Below are positions 52,601 through 62,000 of a stretch of DNA of 64,000 nucleotides, in pieces (the stretch's first letter is position 1; every line of letters starts with the position of its first letter). The position numbers were made by a program, and so were the translations under genes. The notes under the pieces were generated by a model. The model was not told where the DNA came from. It worked only from the letters and a program-made list of their open reading frames with translations, and did no database searches. This DNA comes from Sporopachydermia quercuum (taxonomy: Eukaryota; Ascomycota; Sporopachydermiomycetes; Sporopachydermiales; Sporopachydermiaceae): contig BCGN01000009.1 in the NCBI GenBank assembly GCA_001599295.1, forward strand, positions 1 to 64,000, in the 5' to 3' direction.

Positions 52601-55042
52601 TGTCATAGCTCTATTACTACTACTTAGATAAACAGAATACAGTACTGATATCTCAGAAATAAGAAAATCAGCCAACTCTTGAATATTCACGTTCATTGTA
52701 GTATAATCATCAAGTATACTTAATCCTTCAACTACTACAATGCCATCATTTCCATAAGGCTCAGAAAATCTTACTGAGAAAGCAGCGAATAAATCGTTGC
52801 TCGAAAGTGTTTCTTTCGACAATGGCATATTAAGGAAGATGGCTATTGGTGATCTCTTGGTTTCCTGTTTATATAATGATAATTCATGAGCCACTGAATA
52901 AACGTTTAATCCTTTTGAATATTTATAAAATAAATGAAAAGGCTGAGATTTTGAAAGAATTTTGCTTTTAACAGTTGAATCAACGAACGTATTCGCGGTG
53001 GTGGAACTGTCAGGGAACTCGTAAATAAGAATATTTACTGAGGTTGAAGGAACAGCAAGGTCAGGAATAGCATTAGTATGCTGGGAAGTATAACCAGCAG
53101 TAGTTGATGATGATGGCCCATTTTCTGCTGATTGTAAACCATTTCCAGATATGAACAAGTATAAATATTTACCATTGTCAAATGTTGATGGATGAATGTC
53201 TTGAATATCTGCCCAGCCTACCACCTGCAGTTTAGGCATACCATCAAGAGGAACTTCATTAACCAATGAATGCATCAGCATATCCGCAATTGAAGGAGAA
53301 TGTATTGAATTGTCGGCTNTTTTCTTATTACTGTCTTCCTTATCCTCTGTCCTTAAAATTAATAAATGATCGTTAAATAGAACCAATAGATCCTCCTGGA
53401 GGGGGGAAGGGTTGAAATCTCCCTTTGGGATCACGTGACCTGGTGCAGAATCTCCACTACCGAGACCTGGAGAACCATTTGGGAATAGAACAGGCTTAGC
53501 ACTAGAAATCAAAATAACTCTACGTGAATTCCAACCAAATTGTAATTGATGAGGCCACTGTTCTGCTAATTCCGTCAAAATCTTTCCCGACGGTGTGAAA
53601 ACGCGTCTATGATATGGTCGTAGCGTCTTTTCCTTACCAAATGTATCAATTGTCTGAATAGCTGTTTGAAAGTACATGTCTACCTGTGGTTTTTGTTCAG
53701 AATTCCATTTTTTCTGCTCAAGCAATCTCACCAGGATCATTTTCAGTCTTGCTAAGTTCAGTCCCCCGTGTAATAATGCTTCAATTTTCATTTGAGTGTA
53801 CCCTGCTGGAATATCGTTAGGAATCATTTGACCATATTCCGTAAGGAAATCCTTCAATAAAGGTTTGAAGTGCTTAGTAGCAGCTTCATGACGTACACAA
53901 GCTTTATAAAAGTAAGGAATTGTTGAACCACTAGCTTTCATTATTTCAAAACTTCCATAAGGAAAAGCTGCTTGCAAGCTTACCAATAATATTTGATTAA
54001 TACGGGCAACTTCGTCAATAGTTGGCGGGAATATTGAATTAAGCTCACCCATTGTTAATCCTTCAATATCTTTGTTTAAAACGTGAGCTCTTAAGGGAAT
54101 AAGATATTCCTGTTGGAATCGCACCAAATTCTCAGTATAAGACTTCTGAATACTTAACAATTCATTGCAGATTGATTGAACAACTGTTTCTTCTTTCAAT
54201 AATAAGCTCTTCTCGGGAGGTGAACTGAAAGGCGGCTTGTACACTTTCTCAGTTGATTCAGGGCAATATTCAGCCAATGGATCAAATAATTGTTCTAACT
54301 GATCACCCATTGCTAGTACAATTCGATTGTTGTTGGTTATTTTATCAGCAGAGTTCTCATAAACAATATCAACAAATGTATGATTGGCAAGTTTGAACTG
54401 CAATAAGCCCAATTGACTCATTAGCTTAATTGCGATTTGTTTAGTCTTACTGTTCAGTTTCTTCATTGAACTTGCTAATGCTCCAGCGTTAGTTTCATCC
54501 CAGTCCAGCAAATGAGGTTGAGTTCTTCGTGCGTTCTGTAGTAGATATAATCGCATGTTTGGTGATAGATTCGCGTATGTTCTTAAACATGTAATAGCAA
54601 TTGCTTTACGCGTTTCATCATTGCTATACTTACTTGCTAAGTTCTCACAAGCATAGTAATATCTTGACTTCTTGCTAACAGTCATATAATTAAATTCTGA
54701 CAGTCCATGCATGGAAACCAAAGAAGTGAAATATTTCCCTGTACGGGCATCCCTTTTAATTGATACTAAAATTTTTCCGTAGAAAGGGTCATCATAAATG
54801 AATAACTGAGAATGTGATAATAATGAAAGCCATTTTTTAACTGTTCTTCTTCTAACAACATCAAAATCTCCAACTATAGCATTTGACACATCAGTGGCAA
54901 TAATATAACTGTCATCATTGTCATTTAAGGCGTCTTCATTCAGTGATTTTTCTTCTTCATCTTGTAAATGCTGATCAACTTTTGGTATATCAGCTAGATG
55001 AACGCTGTGGAAACTAGTAATAGTAGATCTCCTTTTGGCCAT
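49673..55042 (-). CDS. BUD3: Bud3, bud-site selection protein and Cdc42 guanine nucleotide exchange factor
   Basis: A 1,789-residue protein in one exon, somewhat longer than the roughly 1,640 of S. cerevisiae Bud3. The N-terminal region (about 70-270) ends in LAMGDQLEQLFDPLAEYCPE, close to the matching Bud3 segment. The DH-like exchange domain (about 285-480) contains AICNELL-like SICNELLSIQKSY, FPPTIDEVARIN and STIPYFYKACVRHEAATK. RVFTPSGKILTELAEQWPHQ (about 490-515) leads into a PH-like region. The C-terminal two thirds are disordered: Ser/Pro-rich with repeated SPKTP/TPKTP and GTNSGT units near the end. In yeast Bud3 marks the axial landmark at the septin ring with Bud4 and activates Cdc42 in G1. 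It sits divergent from DCC1 and near BNI1, a Cdc42 effector. Confidence 0.95.
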   Translation of the reverse strand: MAKRRSTITSFHSVHLADIPKVDQHLQDEEEKSLNEDALNDNDDSYIIATDVSNAIVGDFDVVRRRTVKKWLSLLSHSQLFIYDDPFYGKILVSIKRDARTGKYFTSLVSMHGLSEFNYMTVSKKSRYYYACENLASKYSNDETRKAIAITCLRTYANLSPNMRLYLLQNARRTQPHLLDWDETNAGALASSMKKLNSKTKQIAIKLMSQLGLLQFKLANHTFVDIVYENSADKITNNNRIVLAMGDQLEQLFDPLAEYCPESTEKVYKPPFSSPPEKSLLLKEETVVQSICNELLSIQKSYTENLVRFQQEYLIPLRAHVLNKDIEGLTMGELNSIFPPTIDEVARINQILLVSLQAAFPYGSFEIMKASGSTIPYFYKACVRHEAATKHFKPLLKDFLTEYGQMIPNDIPAGYTQMKIEALLHGGLNLARLKMILVRLLEQKKWNSEQKPQVDMYFQTAIQTIDTFGKEKTLRPYHRRVFTPSGKILTELAEQWPHQLQFGWNSRRVILISSAKPVLFPNGSPGLGSGDSAPGHVIPKGDFNPSPLQEDLLVLFNDHLLILRTEDKEDSNKKXADNSIHSPSIADMLMHSLVNEVPLDGMPKLQVVGWADIQDIHPSTFDNGKYLYLFISGNGLQSAENGPSSSTTAGYTSQHTNAIPDLAVPSTSVNILIYEFPDSSTTANTFVDSTVKSKILSKSQPFHLFYKYSKGLNVYSVAHELSLYKQETKRSPIAIFLNMPLSKETLSSNDLFAAFSVRFSEPYGNDGIVVVEGLSILDDYTTMNVNIQELADFLISEISVLYSVYLSSSNRAMTGVVARVNGTVSEFLCREVIRSGEGNANAEAVSTAVSINRRGGDNARNSGMKNSQSGKSWHSGLNTKTXHRKSIDKENIDTSASNELKNKNIISKDKKNKKVKKKRSILQVLFNRENKDHQIKGRTNKKVDRGSTASEQFAEQTVIKGLKTVSEAELEKNVGSEIADNSAKEEVVHRESLATENEDAMDDMEGLGIINSENDSGRRVKNQEAAEMKSNSNSIRNITRLSEHEQITPPSPTRSTRSIKSIAATPKSSKKPIYMKPSEIPNLPLPTLSPKLHSSRKSPTQLVSPPKLVSPRKKSPQLSPVTKHSSHPYSSYAEGVLVDNVRTISPISISRTPNGARSPKTPRTPKTPETPRSPEKSYSEMNYDNVGAPKAYRIKSNTSGKYSKRFELPPSGNSRQTIAIEMFEYSRVPSPTRGSNSRHQSPAKSFTLSPTRNDSFRTMESVPSVPDTEFISESAAKSVKLRKALKGESKKISGINDFNRKTTISIVDTGDYSRTQFGEHLGENDKVRRFKFPDRKETESIKDFGNEIGVLNRNTINSNYVLSSDIASEVDPNVLILGNDSSDSQSYLSLKPDILSGDKVPVTTISGNSTRSAVSRTNSKQSANSIRSDHSSASAYSVFRDYENTYRKLSLFKTNSMNDSMILINDPAIKTSTPVKKDRNRLTDSNKSFDSFNDTKNWPSITFGTFDGIDAANLSNASNHSSDIKKKPSTAGINRTMTIDDIKSILSMKPEETMLYYSPSEIDLALEYXRRVNSNGSFNFTENSIKRSESSMFFKDCDESFSFLVDFLNKEEEEEEVDDNMYDTGTKIGTEGETRGEISAVEKSRLSTGNGNSGTETRPKLHSGTNSGTNSGTEFLKSFKISTKSSTAPAKNIPSVKEFQPQTGFKVNSVVPGTEEKSSATETLFSPLDPQTEISWQHKAPLPALHNPSSHSLPYDTSEGGLSRKTSELRITDSKGITSYFDHYDISGI

Positions 55043-55659
55043 TCTTCATTAGAATTAGAAGCAAAAGAACTTGTAGTCAAACAATGGATCAATGTCAAAC
55101 AAGATATTCTATGCAATAATGTAAGCAGAAAAGAAAAGACTTTAAGTGAACGACGGATAGTTGGAAATGATTAAACAGTATAAATCAGCTGTTGTACTAG
55201 TTATGTCGACTATTGTTTGATCCACAGTATATTGTTTTTCTTCAGAAAAAAGCAAACGTTCTGTTTAAAGAAAACGTATTTTTAACAAGTCCTGGTTAAT
55301 TTCTGTTTTCAATCAACAAGCTATTTTCTTGTTCCTCAAAAGCAATTGATAATGATGCAATGATTCAATTGCAAAATTCTATATAAGCAAAGTAACGCGT
55401 CTCAACCAGTACCAGTAGATAAACGAGCGAAAATACTAGTACTAAGTATATTATATTAGCTGTGGTAGTTGAGACAAATTCCCTTCATGAGCCAGGAAAG
55501 GCTTTTTGTTTATTAACTGAGATAGTTGACTGACAAATAATTACATTGTATAGTTAGTAGACAATAGAAGGATGAGGGAAAGGTTAGTCCTTAGGTAGAT
55601 TCCGATTATATTTGTTATTTTTCGTGTCTGTGGAGAGGAATTCAAAGTTTAAATTCTAT

Positions 55660-55667
55660 TCACGTGA
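55660..55667. promoter_or_regulatory. TCACGTGA site (Cbf1/Pho4-type E-box)
   Basis: Perfect 8-bp palindrome with a CACGTG core, bound by bHLH factors such as Cbf1 in yeasts. Repeated at 55728. Confidence 0.5.
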
Positions 55668-55727
55668 CTCGCGATTTCTGAACTATTGAATAATTGATTA
55701 TATAATAATATAATTTAACAACGAACA

Positions 55728-55735
55728 TCACGTGA
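55728..55735. promoter_or_regulatory. Second TCACGTGA site
   Basis: Identical to the site at 55660. The 60 bp between them are mostly A/T. Confidence 0.5.
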
Positions 55736-55942
55736 GCTATTCTTCTAAACGCCAATCTTGTGCTTGATCANATACAATTGATAAATTAATAGTTGGAATT
55801 ATCATCAATAATTCGTCTAATTTCGATACCATACTACAACAGTACTCTACATTTTTTTGTGAATAGTAGCCTTCAAAAATATAATGGTAGTTCCTTTGGC
55901 TTAAGGACTTTCAGTTATCAAATAGCCTATTCTTTCGCTGCT

Positions 55943-55950
55943 TTTCCCGC
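55943..55950 (+). promoter_or_regulatory. TTTCCCGC element next to the DCC1 start
   Basis: Matches the E2F/DP consensus TTTSSCGC and ends 15 bp before the ATG. DCC1 is an S-phase gene, so a G1/S element is plausible. Most yeasts use MCB (ACGCGT) instead. Confidence 0.35.
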
Positions 55951-55965
55951 CCACATATTACCATA

Positions 55966-57273
55966 ATGGACGTGTATCTAACCAAAAAACATCAACGGAA
56001 TTATAAACTACTGCAATTGAACTCCACACTAGAGAAAGCCATTGAAAACAATGAAAAGTAAGTGAAAATCTGCTCCTGTTATAATGTTGGTATTATTTCA
56101 TTGCTAACTTTCCTAGAATCCAGTTGAAAGCCTTTAATAACTTATCAGAAGTAGTGATTTGCACTGAAAATGAGAGCTTTCTACTTAAACAGGCTGACCA
56201 TTCAAATACAGTATTATTATTAGAGCCTGATGCAAAAAATTCTTTACAAAATGGATTTATAGCTGTTTCAAGTCAGAAAAACATCCTGGAGCTTGGAAAA
56301 TCAACCCCGAGAGTAGATTTCAGTGAGGTACCAGTATTCAAGGACAAAGACGAATTCAATAAACAAATCAACAACAGTAAGGATAAATTTGACTCCTTGA
56401 CTGAATTAGAGCGGAAAAATCCTTGCTGTGATAAAGAATTCAATAAAATATGGACAGACAATATAGGAACTGAGATTAATGGTGTCGCATGTGTATTAGA
56501 GGTTGACTACGCAGTTTCATTATTGACTAGTATTCTTACGGTCATATCAATACTCAATAAACCAATAGAAAGCGAATTTGATGTCAATGAGCTCTGTGAA
56601 GAAGTATATAAAAGAGATGATGAAATATTGAGAGAGGTCTTAATTGCTGTCATTAGGAAGTTTTTTGATAATGAGGACTCTGGTACGTATTATTGAGTCA
56701 GCAATACCATTTGTTCTGTCAGTGCAGTGTAATACTGCTACTGTTATTCTATTAGCAAATTTGCGAACTATTTACTGTTAGCCGTTTTCTACTAGTACAA
56801 GATTATTACTTATAATGTGTATTGTTCCTTCTTCCACCTCCGATACTAACACATTTTTAGACAAATCATCATCTTCTAAATATAAGCTAAACATTGAGAG
56901 ATCTCTTACAGCTTATGGAATATCGACATTGAAATCTCATTGTCAGAAAGTGAAACCGATAGGTGAGTTCTTACAACTATGGCTTACTTCTTTACCACCA
57001 ATCCTCAAGGACTATCCTTTAAGCGTTTCACTTCTGTCAGGTAATTACTCAAAGCCTATGACTGACAGGATTGTTTATTTTTCTCCCAAATCTCTACCGA
57101 TGGATGTTCATCAAAGGTTTAAACTACTGTTTAATTTGCAGTCCACATGGGAATTAGATGATATAAAACCATACATAGAAGATCTAGTTAAAGGGTCGAA
57201 GATAGAATCATTTGTAATGAAGTATGCCAGAAAGAAGGTAATAGGGAAGAAAGTAATTGTTACTGAAAGATGA
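55966..57273 (+). CDS. DCC1: Dcc1, sister chromatid cohesion subunit of the Ctf18 clamp loader, two introns
   Basis: Exons 55966..56057, 56117..56682 and 56861..57273 give 356 residues (S. cerevisiae Dcc1 is 380). Intron 1 (59 bp) has GTAAGT and TGCTAAC; intron 2 (178 bp) has GTACGT and TACTAAC. Frames join exactly. The N-terminal half contains VVICTENESFLLKQADHSNT with VLLLEP, the Dcc1 pattern of a strand, RxAxTSN-like turn and hydrophobic strand. The C-terminal winged-helix part contains IVYFSPKSLPMDVHQRFKLL, then FNLQSTWELDDIKPYIEDLV and FVMKYARK. Dcc1 with Ctf8 joins Ctf18-RFC, which loads PCNA and binds DNA polymerase epsilon in the nucleus. An in-frame ATG at 56815 lies inside intron 2 and is not a start. 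Confidence 0.88.
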
Positions 57274-59066
57274 GATAATGGAGAGGCGGTACGGTGTAGG
57301 AAAGAACTANAACAGTGCTACTATGGCTGAGGTTTAAGAGCCTATTCGATGCAACAAGTACTAATATGCTATAGATAAGGTGCTGCGCTGTTAACTATCA
57401 GAGCCAGTATACCAACATTCCTCAATTGTCTTATCGTATACTCACTAATATGTCCTCTTGATATCTTTGGGATATCTGCCTTATNCAGGCGATACGATAC
57501 AACAACAATTAATCAAACAAACAATCAGTCAAACAATCAGCAATCGATCACCACCGCACTTCAGCCTACATCCCCCAAGCAGAAACTGAAAGAGGAATTC
57601 AATGAATAAAACTTGAGGTCATTAAAATCCACAGTTATAACCTATTTCGTAAGTAATAATCCATTTATTCATCAAGTTAGGAGATTCGACTAGGTACAGT
57701 TAGCATCACTTTATTAGCAGTGCGAAATGTGGAGGCCTCCCAAGGGTAAATATATATTGAGACCTGATGTTAGCCAGAGAGGAGGAGAGAGAAGAAAAGA
57801 AATTGCGGATTTTTTATATAAGGAGCACCTGAAAAATGTGCTTATTATTCTTATTATTTGAATAGATTTGGTTTTTTAAAATGGCGAATCCTTCTAGTTT
57901 AGAACTCTTGGTTCACCTATCCTGATATCAAGTCCATAGTAAAGTTCTACTCACTGTTGAACATGAACATCACGTCTCCTTTCATTCTCATCCTTATCAC
58001 CATTTGCCCTGCGAGCTCCAAGAGACCCAGAGAGTTCATTCTTCAGTCTAGTATTTTCATTATCAAAAGATATAAAATCTATAAAATTTCCTTGACAAAC
58101 AACAATGCTTATTTTCTACCTCAAATATCCAATCCTAATACCGTTAAATCCTTCTTTTCTGCTATATCNTATCAATTCCAAACAATGTCTCCCGTATTTC
58201 CCACTACAGAGTGAGATGCGAGGCTAATTCTACAATAAACTCTCAATCCATTATCATTCCACTCATACGATACTATTTTGTCTAAATAATAATCCTAGTC
58301 CACACATCTGCAATAATCTTGAACCGAGAAACCAGATTTTCTTCTGAAAATGTTCAACCAGCTACCCGGTCTGTTTCCACCCTGTTTCCTCTTCATTTCC
58401 TAATTTTTACCCATTTTTTTTGCTCCTTTCTCCTGCATTCTCATCATTCCACCTTCCACAAGACAAAGAGTCCCCTGAACACCCCCACTATATTAATTAC
58501 TATCCACATCTCGTCTCTTCTTGTAGAGGTAAGTTACCCTCCTATGATATTTTTATTTACTTACCCGTCCGTCACAATTACCCAAACCAGACTCTCATCT
58601 TATACTACGCGTACAAAAAACCCCATAATAAATACCATCTGGAGGCCTATCGATACAATAACAGCACACTAAGTAATAGCTTGAACAGCTTAAAGAGACA
58701 TCGAATAGCAAGAAAAAGGGCATCAAACTGTAGAACTGAGCTGTANTAAGTTGTATGAGAGTGAGCAGTGGTAACACAGTGAAGATTGGTTGCAGGAAAC
58801 TGTGTTTTGTAGCGGGAATAGTTGTGTGGGATATTTAGTGTACTGTACTGTACTGTACTGTTCTGTTTTCAGTTGAATGAAAGGTGGAATGAGTGAATGA
58901 ACTGCGATTGAAGTTAATGGAAGAAAGGAACGAACGNNACGAACGGAAAGGACAGGATTAGAAGAAATTGAAAGAGTTCGGAGGTCTCGGAACGGAAAAA
59001 AGGCCATTGGAGTTGATCATCTCGGAACGATCCGGAACCAATTGGAACCGATTGGAATAATCCAGA
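57274..59066. other. Intergenic region upstream of the formin
   Basis: No credible gene. It contains a pyrimidine-rich tract on the + strand (about 58350-58520), which creates spurious frames of 85-117 codons with low-complexity content, and a TACTG microsatellite. From about 58930 the base composition already shifts to the CGGAA-rich pattern of the formin gene. Confidence 0.5.
58841..58865. repeat. (TACTG)n microsatellite
   Basis: Four perfect TACTG units and one TTCTG, about 200 bp before the formin ATG. Confidence 0.85.
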
Positions 59067-62000
59067 ATGAAGCGATTAGTCCACGGAGATCGGAAGCCGT
59101 CGATTGCTTCCGTGAATTCCAACGGATCAGAAGAATCGGATGCACATCCGGCAAGCAAAGGCACCTCGAGTGGTTTGCTTCGGAAGTTCAAATCGGGCAA
59201 GTCAGATCAATCAAGCAACTCTAATTCTACTGTTACGAGCGATAGAAGAGGCTCAAGCGCCACTTCCATTTACTCTTCTAGGAATCAAAGCCGCCACAGT
59301 TCTTATACTTCGGAGCAAACTGGATCCTCTGTTTCTGTACATCATATCTCACAATCTTTACAACCTACCATGTATCCCTACGCGCACCAGCACTCCTCAG
59401 TTAGTTTGACGGATGTGTCATCATCGGGTAGCTCATTAGACACTGTAGCGGAATCATTTACTATTGGAACCGGAACCTGCATAAACTCGACTTCGGCTTC
59501 GGGATCATTTCCTTCTCTGGACCCGTTAGCGGCAAGTCGTTCCGAATCAGGCATCCTAGCAGGATCCCAAAGCTCTCTCGAAAATAACAGTCAAATGCAT
59601 AGTTACAGTCTCAGCCAACATCATACCAAGCCACGCCACACTTTTAGCGGAAATATTTCTATTTCGGGACCAATACCCACCACTTCCTCAGCCATAGCTC
59701 CAGATTCGGTCTCAGTCTCAAACATGAAACGCCAGGGAATTCGTACAAACTCAGTTTACTCCATATCCTCAAACTCTATCTCCCGGAATAAAGACACGGC
59801 GGAATTTAATTTAGATATGCCAAAAGACCCCGCAGTGATTGACACATTATTTGCTGAACTAATGACCCGTCGGAACTTTAAAGCCCTACCGGAATCCGCC
59901 CGCACCGAAATGAAAAACTACCCTGTAGAGAAAAAGTGGATGCTGATCCATCAGGACGCTTTAGCCGAGTTTAAGAAGACTCAAAGAGGAAAATCTACCC
60001 GAAATGAGGACCAATTTTCCCCGCAATGGTATGTCCGAAAGCTAATGGACAATACAATCTCGGTAAAACAGCTTGGCAACCTCTGGGTGTCCCTTAGAAC
60101 AGAACCGGTCGGATGGGTCAAAGGTTTCATAGCCGCTCAAGGCCAAATTGCCCTATCAACGGTACTACAACAGCTAAACACTAAGACCGACCCGAGTCGA
60201 AAGACGGATGAGGTATTCTTAGAACGGGAGAATGCCCTAGTTCGATGCTTAAAAGCAGTGCTTAATATAACCGAAGGAGCCAACAATGCCCTGCAAACGG
60301 GATCTCAATGCCTACCGGCTATTGCCTCGACTTTACTCTCTGCTAGACTCCCTACTAGGAAAATGGCTACCGACGTGTTGATTTTTTTGGCTCATTGGGA
60401 AATCCAACAGGGCTATTTATTAGTATTAGACGCTCTTGACTCGCTACAAGCGGAGCCTTCACCGGCCCGGTTCCAGCACTGGCTTAAGGTTGTAGAACAT
60501 ACGTTAGACGGTCGGGGGAAATTTGGCTCATTGGTCGGAGCAAGCGAGGAACTTCGTGCCACGGGAGCCCTCGGAGAGAATCAACTTTTAGAGTACGGCT
60601 TGGCCACGCTGTTACTAGTGAATACGATAATAGACGGAGCGGAAGAGCTTCGGGTTCGGATGCAGCTCCGGGCTCAGTTCCGAACCTCGGGATTAACTCG
60701 GATAGTGGGCAAACTTTATTCTTTAGGCTACGATCTAATTGATGAGCAGATCCGAAGATACGACGAGGCGGCTGCCGAAGATACTGAAAAGTTTACCCTC
60801 GCTAACGGCTACGGATCGGGCAATAGCAACATTGGAGATCTTTCCAACCCAGTGCAAATAGCCGAGGCCCTGTGGGAGCGGACCCGTGGAACGGAAGCGG
60901 AAGCTCATTTGATGTCCACCTTACAACATTTATTATTAGCAAACCCGACCTCAGAGGCAGATCCAAGCCCGCTATTCCGCGTTATAGACGGAATGGTGTC
61001 TTCTGTGGCACTTGGCAAAGTGGCTGGCACTGGTGACGTGGCGCAGGGACTAAACGCCACAGTTCAACGTCTTCTAGACCGAATGCAGACCGATGATATG
61101 GCAAGAAGGGCAATTCTTGAGGCAAAAGAAATGGGGAAAATGCTGGAAGAAGTTCGGGCCGAGAAAGAACGGCTAGAGCGGCAAATGTCGCTTGGAGCGG
61201 ACGGCCTGGTGGCTAAATTACAAGGAGAAGTGGAAGAACAAAGCCGAATTCTCGTAAGAACTCGGCAAATGAATGAAGATTTGCAGGAGGAAATCGAACA
61301 GTTGAAAGTTGCCGCTCAAAAAGAGCGGCAAGAGACCGAAGTGGAGATGCGGGAACTTTATCTGATGGTTACGGAAGGAGCTCGGAAGGCGGAACTGAGC
61401 CGGAAGGCGAGTATTCATGGCAAAAACGCGGAAAATATTCGGTTTTCTCGGCTTGGAGACGGCGATATCGGGAACAATAGTAATTATAATAAGAGAAACA
61501 GCAGGCTCGGCGCCAATGCCGGAAATACTGGAAACTATGCTGGTTCAGATATTCGAAACTCTATGGATATCGATATTCTTCAAGGCGGAATTGTTGACCG
61601 AAAAGCTCTTGTTTCAAAGTTGGAAGCACAACTAGCTAAGGCAAAAGCGATTCGGAACGTAGATGGAGTGTATGAAGAGCCGAGTGCTCGACTTCGGGAA
61701 CTTCGGGATCAAATGGAATGCATAGAAATGCAAGCTCGGGAGCTGGAGCGGATGGATTTCAACGATGAGCATCAGAAACGCCGGAGACGACGAAAGAAGC
61801 AGTTGAAACTCGGAATGTCCCCCGCAAACCTTAACCCCACTTTGGAAGATGTAGCGCAGTTGGAAGAACTTAAAAAGAAGCTCCAGGCGTTGCAAATGGA
61901 TACAAGTGTGATACTGCAGAATTTAGAAAACGATAACGATGGAGATAACCGAAGTAACGGAATAGATGAGTATGGGGAAGAACTAATTGAGAAACGACGG

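Larger units (their letters stand above)
55043..55965. promoter_or_regulatory. Divergent BUD3-DCC1 promoter
   Basis: No gene. It carries two TCACGTGA sites 68 bp apart around an AT-rich centre, and an E2F-like TTTCCCGC just before DCC1. Confidence 0.5.

Noticed and set aside
55660-55735. Point centromere
   Set aside because: CDEI-like sites are present but no CDEIII-like element or 80-bp pure A/T CDEII is seen, and the sites sit in a tight divergent promoter.
56815-57273. Separate small gene starting at the ATG at 56815
   Set aside because: Its first 46 bases lie within intron 2 of DCC1 (GTACGT donor at 56683, TACTAAC and TTTTTAG acceptor at 56860); the rest is DCC1 exon 3.
57957-58749. Several plus-strand frames of 85-117 codons
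   Set aside because: They lie in a pyrimidine-rich tract, start on weak codons in part, have low-complexity Ser/Pro/Thr content and match no family.
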